A stretch of DNA of 22,310 bases from a virus. The translations under genes and the position numbers were made by a program. A model generated the notes under the pieces. That model searched no databases and was not told the DNA's origin. It worked only from the letters and a program-made list of their open reading frames with translations. Below are positions 14,722 to 22,034 of this stretch, in pieces (position 1 is the first letter of the stretch; each line of letters opens with the position of its first letter). The stretch spans positions 1 through 22,310 of IMG/VR virus record IMGVR_UViG_3300046747_000194; one strand, written 5' to 3'.

Positions 14722-16857
14722 TTATTGTTGTGCTTGCGGTGCGGGCGCGCTCAGTAATCCAGAATTGTTCAAATGTTGACTTTCTTCGTCGTGAGCTTGG
14801 CTAAGTTGCTGCAATTGGCTAGCCGCTTGGTCATGTTCCTTGAGGGCTGCGATAGCGGGACCGGCTTTAGCGAGAAAATCGAGAATAGGTTTGAGTTTTT
14901 CCTTGTCCGCACCTTGTTCTTCGGCCCGGTTCGCGTGTTCATTAAGATGCGCAACCATAACCTCGAAAATTGGAGTCGCAGAGCCCCCTTGAAGCATGTG
15001 GCTGGCCTGCTGTTCCATCACAGGAAACAGAATGGACATGTGAATCATGTGATTATCGCGAGGACTCACTGGCACGGGCTGGCCGATAGTGAGTAGAGCG
15101 AGTTCCATCTGCTGTAGCCTGCTCTGTTCCGCCTGTTCCGTGGGGTCGTTGTCCGGCAACAGCACTTTACTCAGAAAATCAGCCCCTACGCGCGCGGTTC
15201 CGTCTTCTACCTCAAGGGCGCGCTGGTTATACAGAGGATTTCCCTTCTTTTCCGCTGAAAAAGCCGAAATCATCTGCCTTTCCATCGGCGTGAGGTCTCG
15301 CACTGTGCCTGCAACCGGACGTTTTGCTAAAATATCGAGTTCCTCGCGCGACATGACCTCCAAAAGCTCTTTTTGCGCCGCCTTGGCGTCGTCTTCGGTC
15401 GTGTCCGGGTTGCAAATGCGGCGTTGCATCATTCCAACCATGTCGGTAAACTGCTCAAGGAAACGAGTAATGCGTGCATCCTTGCTTTCTTCCTCCCTAG
15501 AGGCCATGAGGTTCCACGCGGCAGGGCTTCGCATGCCTTCCCCGGGAGTAACCGGGTTCGGCGTGGATACATTTCCGATAAGCTGGTCAACAAGCATCTG
15601 AAAATAAGCGTCGAGCTTAAGAAAAGGCTCAATGTCCCCGTCAATATGTCGTTCAAGCACTTCCCAGCCGCTAGGGATAATCATTGTAGCGCCGATGACG
15701 TGCATCTTGAATGTGTGGATTCGTTTAACGTCTCCCTGAATAAGAGTTTTTCCACTAAGAATGGCCCGGTCAACCACTTCATTTCGGGTCCGGTCAATCA
15801 TTCCGGCCAACTCATAGATGTCCCGTCCGATTCCTTTGCTACCTCCCATCGTCCGATTTCCTTTTTGATATGAATAGAAAGACATGAAGTCCTCCATAGA
15901 GTCAAAACGGTCGTCGCGGGAGAAAATTTCTAACAGTTCAGGACCAGCCAATTGATAATGACTCACCTTTCCAGTAACTTCACGAGCCAATACGTGATAA
16001 ATAATAACCACGGAGGCTCCCGCCATATAAGACGCGCCGATAACAAGTTCCCGAAGAGCGTTTTGATACCACGTTTCATAAGTGCCCCCCACGTTCAGCA
16101 TGTCCCGAATCTGTGTCGGGGACGCGCGGTTAATTGCTTCTCGGCAATTGTCGAGATTATATCCCGCAGTCTTAGCTTCCTCAGTATCGGTGATACGGGC
16201 GAAGAGTTCGTGCGGCAGCGCGGTCTCTTTGAGCACCGCAAACTGACATAAAGACGACATCTGTTTGCATCCATCGGGGAGAAAATTCTCGTCCTGATTG
16301 AAGTGAGTCGGAAACCAAGTATATTCGTCAAGGCACGCGGCAACAGTGTGGCCAAAAAGGGCGTTGTCAAAAGCGATGTCCTCAGATAAGGTTCTCCATC
16401 CCTTGCGTTCTCGAATCGTGCGCGTAATTACCTCGCGAAACTTTTCTGTCTTCTCCGTGGATTTTTCGTATTTCTCGGGTAGTGCGGAATTGGTCAGATA
16501 CTTGAGCCCGTTGATTGCATTGACAAAGCGAGGGGCCACTTTTTCAATCATGCTGGGCAGCGGCTTAGTCGTGAAGTTTTGTTTCCAGCCCAACCCTTCG
16601 TTCTCTAATTTCCAACTATCGTACGGGCGCTCCGAATTGTACTTAGCGAGTATTCGACTGTTAATTATTTGGCGGTGTCTGTTGGCCGCTATAATTGTTC
16701 GCGCGATGTCGCGAGCTTGGCCGACATCTTTAATAGCGTGTTGTGTGGGTTTACCCGAGTCGTTAATGGCGGGAGACTGAATAACTCCGCCATATGCGTT
16801 CAAAGGATACGGAGACTGTGAAGAAAATAAACCTCTACCTTCATTTACCCCGGACAT
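14722..16857 (-). CDS. Putative portal protein
   Basis: A 711-aa protein starting MSGVNEGRGLFSSQSPYPLNA. The N-terminal half contains ARTIIAANRHRQIINSRI, YDSWKLENEGLGWKQNFTTKPLPSMIEKVAPRF and FDNALFGHTVAACLDEY, with the length and mixed alpha/beta composition of podovirus-type portal/connector proteins. The C-terminus is Gln/His-rich and helical (LKEHDQAASQLQQLSQAHDEE), as often seen in portal barrels. Context is strong: it lies between the terminase block and the scaffold. The dodecameric portal is the DNA entry channel and terminase docking site. AGGA is six to ten bases before the ATG, inside the end of the upstream endonuclease gene (TAATATG junction). Larger than T7 gp8 (536 aa). Confidence 0.78.
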   Translation of the reverse strand: MSGVNEGRGLFSSQSPYPLNAYGGVIQSPAINDSGKPTQHAIKDVGQARDIARTIIAANRHRQIINSRILAKYNSERPYDSWKLENEGLGWKQNFTTKPLPSMIEKVAPRFVNAINGLKYLTNSALPEKYEKSTEKTEKFREVITRTIRERKGWRTLSEDIAFDNALFGHTVAACLDEYTWFPTHFNQDENFLPDGCKQMSSLCQFAVLKETALPHELFARITDTEEAKTAGYNLDNCREAINRASPTQIRDMLNVGGTYETWYQNALRELVIGASYMAGASVVIIYHVLAREVTGKVSHYQLAGPELLEIFSRDDRFDSMEDFMSFYSYQKGNRTMGGSKGIGRDIYELAGMIDRTRNEVVDRAILSGKTLIQGDVKRIHTFKMHVIGATMIIPSGWEVLERHIDGDIEPFLKLDAYFQMLVDQLIGNVSTPNPVTPGEGMRSPAAWNLMASREEESKDARITRFLEQFTDMVGMMQRRICNPDTTEDDAKAAQKELLEVMSREELDILAKRPVAGTVRDLTPMERQMISAFSAEKKGNPLYNQRALEVEDGTARVGADFLSKVLLPDNDPTEQAEQSRLQQMELALLTIGQPVPVSPRDNHMIHMSILFPVMEQQASHMLQGGSATPIFEVMVAHLNEHANRAEEQGADKEKLKPILDFLAKAGPAIAALKEHDQAASQLQQLSQAHDEESQHLNNSGLLSAPAPQAQQ

Positions 16858-16858
16858 A

Positions 16859-17350
16859 TTATTTCCTCACTCCTGATTGTTCCCCGTTTTTGGGGAAATT
16901 ATATCGAGCAAATTCTCCGTGTATGCTGCGCACGTAATCGTCATACTTTTTTGCAGCATCTTCTTCAGATTCAAATTGACCCAAAGAAAAAGTAAATTTC
17001 ACTTCCCATTTTTGGTCTCGTTTGTTCCATGCCACACCTTTATATTTTGAAGAACACCCTCGGCTCTTAAAAGAGTTTTGCGTATTTTGTCTAGCTGATA
17101 CGATTCTCAAATTTGCCCTACAATTGTTTAAACCATTGCCGTCGATGTGGTCAACAATTTTACCCGTAGGATTACCCATCAAAAACCTGTGCAAATTGAA
17201 TGCTTTGTTTTTGATTCGTGATTGAGCATACTTATGTGTTTTGGTCCCTACAACACACCATTTATGACCACGAACTTTTTCAAGGTCGGCAAAGTCAATC
17301 ACGGTTACGTGACCTTTGGACAGCGGTAAAAACACAACAGGTTCAGCCAT
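16859..17350 (-). CDS. HNH homing-type endonuclease with AP2 domain
   Basis: A 163-aa protein. HNH core: FNLHRFLMG (His54), VDHIDGNGLNN (Asp67-His68, Asn73, Asn76) and CRANLRIVSARQNTQN. A C-terminal AP2 DNA-binding domain spans residues 101-152 (SKYKGVAWNK...WEVKF...GQFESEEDAAKKYDDY...HGEFARYNF). This architecture is typical of free-standing phage homing endonucleases, which spread by cutting alleles lacking them. The gene is visibly more AT-rich than its neighbours, a sign of separate acquisition. It carries one of three AATAGTGTG motifs ten bases before its ATG and has no Shine-Dalgarno. Insertion between the Cys-rich genes and the portal is a classic site for such mobile genes. Confidence 0.9.
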   Translation of the reverse strand: MAEPVVFLPLSKGHVTVIDFADLEKVRGHKWCVVGTKTHKYAQSRIKNKAFNLHRFLMGNPTGKIVDHIDGNGLNNCRANLRIVSARQNTQNSFKSRGCSSKYKGVAWNKRDQKWEVKFTFSLGQFESEEDAAKKYDDYVRSIHGEFARYNFPKNGEQSGVRK

Positions 17351-17357
17351 ATAGTCA

Positions 17358-17645
17358 CTAAATAGTGTGCTGTTTTACCTTCCTCGGCACAACCCTTTTC
17401 CACTTCCCTGCGGGGCATTGTTCACTGCACAGTAAAACCTTGGCCCTGAGTAAACACCCGCAGAGCGCGCACTGGTCTTCGTCTTGAGATTCGCCCTCAA
17501 CCCTATGGGGGCAGACCTCGCACTCCTCCCACCGCTGGATTTCCTCTACTTCGGTGGTGAGAGTTCGCAACCCCCGTAACTTCCACCACGCGGCCCGTAA
17601 CGCCGCTAGTGCGGCACGAAAAGGCATTGATACCCGGAATATCAT
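17358..17645 (-). CDS. Small Cys-rich zinc-binding-like protein
   Basis: A 95-aa protein from the ATG at 17645 (a longer frame exists, but this ATG overlaps the upstream stop as ATGA). The N-terminus is a basic amphipathic helix (FRAALAALRAAWWKLRG). The second half has C42-x2-C45-PH, C59-x2-C62-G-C64, and C73-x3-C77-PAGKW, a plausible pair of zinc sites. The CPAGKW ending is a recurring feature of short uncharacterised bacterial and phage proteins. Its CPH...C-x2-C pattern echoes the gene just upstream, suggesting related modules. Role unknown; DNA or protein binding is possible. Confidence 0.72.
   Translation of the reverse strand: MIFRVSMPFRAALAALRAAWWKLRGLRTLTTEVEEIQRWEECEVCPHRVEGESQDEDQCALCGCLLRAKVLLCSEQCPAGKWKRVVPRKVKQHTI
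17361..17369 (-). promoter_or_regulatory. AATAGTGTG motif, copy b, before the HNH-AP2 gene
   Basis: This nine-base motif (CACACTATT on the gene strand) lies ten bases before the ATG at 17350 and also encodes the last codons of the 95-aa gene. No Shine-Dalgarno is visible between it and the ATG. It shares its sequence and position with copies at 20699 and 22035. Confidence 0.4.
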
Positions 17646-18223
17646 CCACCCCCCACTTTCCGCCAGCAAAAAGGAGGGAGTTCCGAATTATCCACTCGCA
17701 CTTCATCGAGGTGGGTACTCACTACACAATCTTCCCCGAGCATGTTGCACCCGGCAACACGGGGGTCCAGCCTGCGCTTCGGCCCGAGCAACTCCTTACG
17801 GATTTCGTTCACTGCTGCCGTGCAAGTGCCACATCCCCCGGGAAGCGGGGTGTTGTGCGGGCACCCCGCGCAGTAGTCCGCGCGACGCTTAGCGAGTTCC
17901 GAGTCCACAAAATTAAGGCTGCCTTCTCGGGCCTTTTGGCTGCGTATGCCAGCAAGCCATTTGAGCAGCCGTCCCTTAATCGAGGCGATGCGGCGGTGCT
18001 TAAGCGTGGTTGCGTCCACCTCGGAGCATAGCACCGGGCTTCGGGTACAGGCTTGGTCCGTCACTTCGCGTTCCGGGTCGCCTGCGGGTAGCCCCGCGCG
18101 CTTGCGGTATGCCGCCACTCGCTTTATCACTCCCGCCCAAGTGTCGGCACCGATGCGGGTGCCATCGGACTCCTTATAGAAAAATCCGTCCCGTGGGTAC
18201 AAATTTACATTAAGAGTTCTCAC
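17642..18223 (-). CDS. Cys-rich phage protein
   Basis: A 193-aa protein from a GTG at 18223. Longer frames exist upstream, but they run through the preceding gene, and the GTG gives a natural N-terminus (RTLNVNLYPRDGFFYKESDG). Residues ~20-66 (ADTWAGVIKRVAAYRKRAGLPAGDP, then CTRSPVLCSE) form a recognisable block of a helix with an R-x-x-AGLP-x-GDP motif. The C-terminal part has C118-x2-C121-PH, C131-x2-C134, C159 and C166, a probable zinc module related to the next gene. It overlaps the 56-aa gene's end by 14 bases. It is in the terminase-portal interval, so a packaging or head role is possible but unproven. Confidence 0.7.
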   Translation of the reverse strand: MRTLNVNLYPRDGFFYKESDGTRIGADTWAGVIKRVAAYRKRAGLPAGDPEREVTDQACTRSPVLCSEVDATTLKHRRIASIKGRLLKWLAGIRSQKAREGSLNFVDSELAKRRADYCAGCPHNTPLPGGCGTCTAAVNEIRKELLGPKRRLDPRVAGCNMLGEDCVVSTHLDEVRVDNSELPPFCWRKVGGG

Positions 18224-18380
18224 GTTTCCACTCGACAATAGCAGCCTCGATAAATTCCGCCGTATTGCTTTCCCACACAAATAATATAGGCTGGTCTTTT
18301 CCACAGTTAGGACACTGCGAAAACCTCAAACAACCATTCTTAATCAACGCATCCCGAACATGGTCTCCTAATGATTTCAT
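18210..18380 (-). CDS. Small CxxC protein after TerL
   Basis: A 56-aa protein, MKSLGDHVRDALIKNG, with one CPNCGK motif (Cys23, Cys26) and a helical C-terminus (AEFIEAAIVEWKRENS). A single CxxC cannot by itself complete a four-Cys zinc site, though a dimer or Cys18-like ligand could help; Cys17 is also present. The start is strongly supported: the ATG overlaps the TerL stop as ATGA and has a near-perfect GAGGAGG about seven bases upstream. It is followed by the overlapping Cys-rich gene. Function unknown. Confidence 0.75.
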   Translation of the reverse strand: MKSLGDHVRDALIKNGCLRFSQCPNCGKDQPILFVWESNTAEFIEAAIVEWKRENS

Positions 18381-20299
18381 AATATTTCCTCCTCGCGACG
18401 GCTATCCTCACGTATGTAGTCGGTGATATTTTCGCTGCTGATATAAGCGCCGCCGCGCATGACTCGCTCATCCTCCCAACCGTCCCATTCACCCTCGGGG
18501 TTAATGTCGGAGCTACCTTGCATACTAAGTGTGACGCCAGAGCCGAGACGCGCGGCGTGAACAAAAAGACTGAGGCTGTCCGCGTCGTCCGGGCTCTCGT
18601 AACCCCGGCTCATGTAATCCCGCTTGGCTTCCACCTTTTTCTTAGCCCCTGCGTTTTTGGATTTGCGGTTAGTTAGCTGTGGGGTAAGATTAGCAATGTC
18701 AAGAGACGGACTCAGTAGTAAGTATCCAAACTCCCCGAACCGGGCCATAGCGTACCACAACTCGGAATTGAGCCGGTCGTATTCCTCGTCACAGGGCTTG
18801 CTATCCTCCATCATTATCTTGAGTTTAGTCGGGGACTGCGAATAATTCACGTCATGTATAGCTCCGGACCATTCGGTTTTTATCATGTCGGACACCCCCG
18901 CGCCGTTACCAGTCCTGTCACACGCGAAAAACTCGGGCCGCACCCCTGCGCGCTTGTTCACATCTATAATGCTATCCGTCATTTTGCGCGTGTCGCCTCG
19001 GGGTAATGTAATTTGTGTCTCTGCCTGAAGTCCCCAGCGCGGCACCACCTGATTGTTGCGGTCCTTGAACATGAAAGTGCGTCCGGTCGGATACTCAAGG
19101 GACGGAGGGTACTTTATCCCAGTCGCGAGCCCCCACTTGCCGAGTGTCCACTTGGCACTAGCGTTTCCTTCAAGTGCAAGGTCTGCCGCCGCCACTGGCT
19201 TCGGAGTGTCGAGCCAAATAAATTCGCCTCGCCACTTCGCTAACGCGCCGGGAGGGATAATACTAAGCTCCACGCCGGTCGGAGGGTACATACCCCGGCC
19301 CATGCTGCAATACCCAGAGCTATTGCGGCCTCCGCTATTGAGTGCAATGCGCTCTAGCCCGGAACGAGTTTGAAGCCCAGCGAAAACTACCTTGTCTTGA
19401 GTCACGTTTTCCGAGCGTTCCCCGTCGAGACGCAACACGTCCCATCCACGGGTACTAACCCATCGAAAATGCTTTTCCGGGTCGAACATCTCCCAGCCGA
19501 ACTTCGGCTCCGCGCGTTTTCCGATTTCCGCCTCGCGGTTCGTCGGGTTGTATGCCAAGAAAATCTTGAAGCCTTTGGACACGCCTTGCTCGCTGGCGTT
19601 GCTGAGTACATTATCAATATCCGACCATAGCCCACCCGGAACGTTCTCGCCTTCGTCCACGAAAATGAAAAGCCTACTGAGCGCACCAAAGACCGGGTGT
19701 TCCGGGCCGGAACGCGGCTTACGTTTGGTTCCTTGCAACCGGCCCGCCTTTTTTACTTGTCCAATGGGAATGACCACGCCCTTAATAGAACCGAGTTGGT
19801 TGCGCCGGTCTGCGCCAATGAAAAGTTCCCCGACCGTTCCCGGCATCGGTAGCGCCGCGCTGCTGTGCAAACTCACGAGGTGCGAAAAAAGATTCGACTC
19901 TAAGTGGTCTTGACTCGGGCCAAGCACTTTGATACTCGTCCAAAGTGGGTCGCGAATCCATTCGAGGAAAAGCCGAACTCCCATTCCGAAACTTTTGGAG
20001 CATGAGCCCGCGCCCATAATGAGACCCATACTTGAGGTCTCAAATAAATTCCAAACATCGCGCGTGTATTGGGGCTTGAATGTAAACTGCGACTCGGTCC
20101 AGAGCATGCTAGCCGCCTCTTCAGGTCGGCCCTTTTCGAGCATGACGTGCAAGTAGTTGAGTAATATTGGGTTGTATTTTGCAGGATTATCATCGCGTAG
20201 TTTTGTCCCGAGCGCAAACGTGTCAATAACAATGAGTGCCGCGTCCTTGGGATTTCCCGCGTGAATCAGGCGCGCTATTTCTGCCGTGGGGGTGCTCAC
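18377..20299 (-). CDS. terL: Terminase large subunit
   Basis: A 640-aa packaging ATPase and nuclease, starting at GTG 20299, which overlaps the upstream stop as GTGA; a TTG at 20314 would add five residues. ATPase domain: P-loop-like GAGSCSKS (96-103), Walker B LFIFVDE (210-216) and a coupling-type motif AYNPTNR (249-255). Nuclease domain: acidic strand VAAADLALEG (Asp373), FFACDRTGNGAG (Asp461) and the C-terminal SPDDADSLSL (around 570-579), giving the acidic triad of the RNase H-like fold. It cuts concatemers and drives DNA through the portal. A separate small terminase is not recognised. The adjacent 55-aa gene is too short to claim. The P-loop Cys is unusual. Confidence 0.92.
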   Translation of the reverse strand: MSTPTAEIARLIHAGNPKDAALIVIDTFALGTKLRDDNPAKYNPILLNYLHVMLEKGRPEEAASMLWTESQFTFKPQYTRDVWNLFETSSMGLIMGAGSCSKSFGMGVRLFLEWIRDPLWTSIKVLGPSQDHLESNLFSHLVSLHSSAALPMPGTVGELFIGADRRNQLGSIKGVVIPIGQVKKAGRLQGTKRKPRSGPEHPVFGALSRLFIFVDEGENVPGGLWSDIDNVLSNASEQGVSKGFKIFLAYNPTNREAEIGKRAEPKFGWEMFDPEKHFRWVSTRGWDVLRLDGERSENVTQDKVVFAGLQTRSGLERIALNSGGRNSSGYCSMGRGMYPPTGVELSIIPPGALAKWRGEFIWLDTPKPVAAADLALEGNASAKWTLGKWGLATGIKYPPSLEYPTGRTFMFKDRNNQVVPRWGLQAETQITLPRGDTRKMTDSIIDVNKRAGVRPEFFACDRTGNGAGVSDMIKTEWSGAIHDVNYSQSPTKLKIMMEDSKPCDEEYDRLNSELWYAMARFGEFGYLLLSPSLDIANLTPQLTNRKSKNAGAKKKVEAKRDYMSRGYESPDDADSLSLFVHAARLGSGVTLSMQGSSDINPEGEWDGWEDERVMRGGAYISSENITDYIREDSRREEEIL

Positions 20300-20694
20300 A
20301 GGACTCTGCCACAATTTACAACATCTTCCGGCGTTCGACTATCAAACCACACGACCGGTGCTTCAAGCCATCCCTCCTCAAGATACCTGCGAGGAGGAAT
20401 AATTATGTGAAGTTTTTTTCGACGGGGTTTGGAAACATGCTTGGATAGAAGAGAATAGTTTATAGAGCGCACGTCGGCATAATACCCGCCTCCGGCCATT
20501 TCGAGTGCAAGAAAATAATGCGTGGCCGGGTGTGCTTGTTTAAACGAAGAGTGCTCCCGAGCGTTGCGGATTGTGAGGATTCTGGGATTCCAACCGCGCG
20601 CGGACCAACTGCGTTCCCAGAGCCTCAGTAGCTCTGCCTGTCGGGGCGGTGCACTATCCGTGCTATCCCAATATGTGAATATGTCTGTTGCCAC
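20296..20694 (-). CDS. Short glycosyltransferase-like protein with altered DxD motif
   Basis: A 132-aa protein from a GTG at 20694. IFTYWDS near the start and LLRLWERSWSARGWNPRIL match the beginning of sugar-transferase domains containing a DxD motif (the family of Och1-like and toxin-like transferases). The key site reads MAGGGYYADVRSIN, where the usual GG-x-Y-AD-x-D carries Arg76 in place of the second Asp. The domain is also about half the usual length. It may be inactive, have a changed metal site or serve as a binding protein. One AATAGTGTG motif lies four bases before the GTG and no Shine-Dalgarno is visible. Its stop is coupled to TerL (GTGA). Confidence 0.6.
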   Translation of the reverse strand: MATDIFTYWDSTDSAPPRQAELLRLWERSWSARGWNPRILTIRNAREHSSFKQAHPATHYFLALEMAGGGYYADVRSINYSLLSKHVSKPRRKKLHIIIPPRRYLEEGWLEAPVVWFDSRTPEDVVNCGRVL

Positions 20695-20698
20695 ATAA

Positions 20699-20707
20699 AA
20701 TAGTGTG
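20699..20707 (-). promoter_or_regulatory. AATAGTGTG motif, copy a, before the short GT-like gene
   Basis: CACACTATT on the gene strand, four bases before the GTG at 20694. Here it forms part of a 6-bp inverted repeat (GCCACA/TGTGGC, 20690-20709) whose 3' arm, in the mRNA, contains the start codon. Confidence 0.42.
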
Positions 20708-20718
20708 GCGAAAAGACC

Positions 20719-20886
20719 TTACCCCTTCTTACCGAGCGCGTTTTTGTAGTCCGGGTGCTTGCCGTTAGTTATGCGTGCTAGCCTAAGCAAGGCGTCTTCT
20801 TTGCGGCGCTGCACCGCGTCCTCGACTACTTGGCTAGTTCGTTTATCCCCCCGCTGCCGAAGATAACTTTGGAATGCAGTATTCAT
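20719..20886 (-). CDS. Small basic hypothetical protein
   Basis: A 55-aa protein, MNTAFQSYLRQRGDKRTSQVVEDAVQRRK, highly charged and mostly helical, ending NALGKKG. Its ATG directly follows the recombinase stop (TAAATG). The basic helical make-up would fit DNA or RNA binding. It lies two genes before TerL, where small terminases are often encoded, but it is much too short to be a normal TerS and no such domain is recognised. Confidence 0.62.
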   Translation of the reverse strand: MNTAFQSYLRQRGDKRTSQVVEDAVQRRKEDALLRLARITNGKHPDYKNALGKKG

Positions 20887-21591
20887 TTAGATAAGTCCTT
20901 TCGCTTTGAGGCGCTCGCACATGCGCCGCACGGAGCGCCAGTTCCACGGAGACCCATTCCGCTGTGTGCGGCCACTTTCGTTGAGATGTTGGGCGAGAGC
21001 TTGATAGCTAATAATCCACTCATCATTCTCACAATAATCTCGAATCATCCGAATTGACACTGCTTCGTCCGGCGTGCTGCCGAAGGGCTTGCGGCCCTCG
21101 CACCGGCCCGTGGTTTCGCGAATTCGTTTTTTTGCAGCGCTCAGTTTAGCGACAAGCATAGACTTCTCCCACTGCGCGAGCGCCCCCATAATCTGACGAA
21201 TGAGGATGCGCGTCGGGTCGCCGGAATCCGAAGCCATGTCGATGAGGGACCCTTGGTCAGCAGAAAACACCTGAATGTTTCGCTTGCGGCATTCTGCGAG
21301 AAGAACCTCAGACACCATAAGGTCACGCGCAAGCCGGTCCATTCGCTCGACCACTATTGCGCCGATATTGTTTCGGATTATCGCCTGCTCGTCGATACTG
21401 CGAATCATGGCTGAAAATGATGGTCGGTCGATTCCCTCGACCGTTCCACTAACACCATTCTCCTGTGCGATGTTCCATAGGTCTATTTTATTAGCCACGC
21501 AAAATTCCCGAATTTTTTCTTCTTGACGGTCAAATCCATCGCCGTCCACTTGGCCTTTGCTACTCACCCGTAGGTAGGCAAACACTTTCAT
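20887..21591 (-). CDS. Small serine recombinase (resolvase/invertase type)
   Basis: A 234-aa protein. The N-terminal catalytic domain has YLRVSSKGQ with nucleophile Ser10, and VERMDRLARD with Arg86 and Arg89, matching the conserved arginines of the family. A long helix (~130-158) links to a C-terminal part with a probable helix-turn-helix (ISYQALAQHLNESGRTQRNGSPW...VRRMC). Known: such enzymes resolve, invert or integrate DNA through a Ser-DNA linkage. Too short for a large phage integrase. No invertible segment or att site was seen in the window. The start overlaps the zinc-knuckle gene (TAATG). Its target site is unknown; the nearby 10-bp inverted repeat is one candidate. Confidence 0.9.
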   Translation of the reverse strand: MKVFAYLRVSSKGQVDGDGFDRQEEKIREFCVANKIDLWNIAQENGVSGTVEGIDRPSFSAMIRSIDEQAIIRNNIGAIVVERMDRLARDLMVSEVLLAECRKRNIQVFSADQGSLIDMASDSGDPTRILIRQIMGALAQWEKSMLVAKLSAAKKRIRETTGRCEGRKPFGSTPDEAVSIRMIRDYCENDEWIISYQALAQHLNESGRTQRNGSPWNWRSVRRMCERLKAKGLI

Positions 21592-21728
21592 TATCGAGAC
21601 TTTCGTTCAGGCGGATTACGCAGCTTGCCAGCACGAGTGATGCATTCCCCGGTGCCGTGGTCTTTACCACAATGATAACAGGGCCTTGATTTCTTGAGCC
21701 GTTTCCAGTTTTGTTTTGCTAATTGCAT
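21591..21728 (-). CDS. Small zinc-knuckle protein coupled to the recombinase
   Basis: A 45-aa protein, MQLAKQNWKRLKKSRPCYHCGKDHGTGEC. The Cys/His spacing is C-x2-C-x3-H-x4-C, a zinc knuckle like the retroviral nucleocapsid form but one residue shorter before the His. Both flanks are strongly basic (KQNWKRLKKSR and KLRNPPERKSR), suggesting nucleic-acid binding. Its TAA overlaps the recombinase ATG (TAATG), so the two are co-translated. It may be an accessory factor of the recombinase, which is inference from position. Confidence 0.72.
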   Translation of the reverse strand: MQLAKQNWKRLKKSRPCYHCGKDHGTGECITRAGKLRNPPERKSR

Positions 21729-21793
21729 ATCGTGAAAACAGAATACACCGCGCCAGCAAGATTGCAAGCGGTCGTTCGCAGGTAGTAGTCGTG

Positions 21794-21819
21794 CTAATAC
21801 AACTAGGTCGTTGTATTAG
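21794..21819. repeat. Perfect 10-bp inverted repeat next to the recombinase block
   Basis: CTAATACAAC (21794-21803) and GTTGTATTAG (21810-21819) flank a 6-base spacer. The right arm contains the stop codon of the 70-aa gene. No T tract follows on either strand, so it is a poor rho-independent terminator. It could be an operator, a recombinase site or a terminator of another kind. Confidence 0.7.
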
Positions 21820-22028
21820 TGGCCAAGGTAAACCAGAAAACCAAGCAGAGTGCTAAACGGCTTGTCCCGCAAGTCGTCGCGAAGCTGGACCTCGCTGGTG
21901 TAGCCGAGAGCCGTGTGGTTGCGGGAAATCAGGTCCGCGACGTATTCATCAATTTTGGGAAATTCCAATCCACCCTTGACGAGATAGTCAATTGCCTGAA
22001 CGAGGTCTGCATGTAAAGATTGTGCCAT
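21816..22028 (-). CDS. Small hypothetical protein
   Basis: A 70-aa protein starting MAQSLHADLVQAIDYLVKGG. An upstream in-frame extension exists but reads as the shadow of the protease gene, so the ATG at 22028 is chosen. The protein is helical and mildly acidic (YVADLISRNHTALGYTSEVQLRDDL) with a hydrophobic end (TLLGFLVYLGH). One AATAGTGTG motif lies six bases before the ATG and no Shine-Dalgarno is visible. Its stop lies within the 10-bp inverted repeat. No family recognised. Confidence 0.65.
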   Translation of the reverse strand: MAQSLHADLVQAIDYLVKGGLEFPKIDEYVADLISRNHTALGYTSEVQLRDDLRDKPFSTLLGFLVYLGH

Positions 22029-22034
22029 ACAAAT

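Noticed and set aside
20719-20886. 55-aa gene as small terminase subunit
   Set aside because: Its position is suggestive, but the protein is too short for the DNA-binding plus oligomerisation domains, and no motif supports it.
20887-21591. Serine recombinase as the phage integrase with an attP site
   Set aside because: It is much shorter than large serine integrases, and no att-like direct repeats or repressor genes are visible here.
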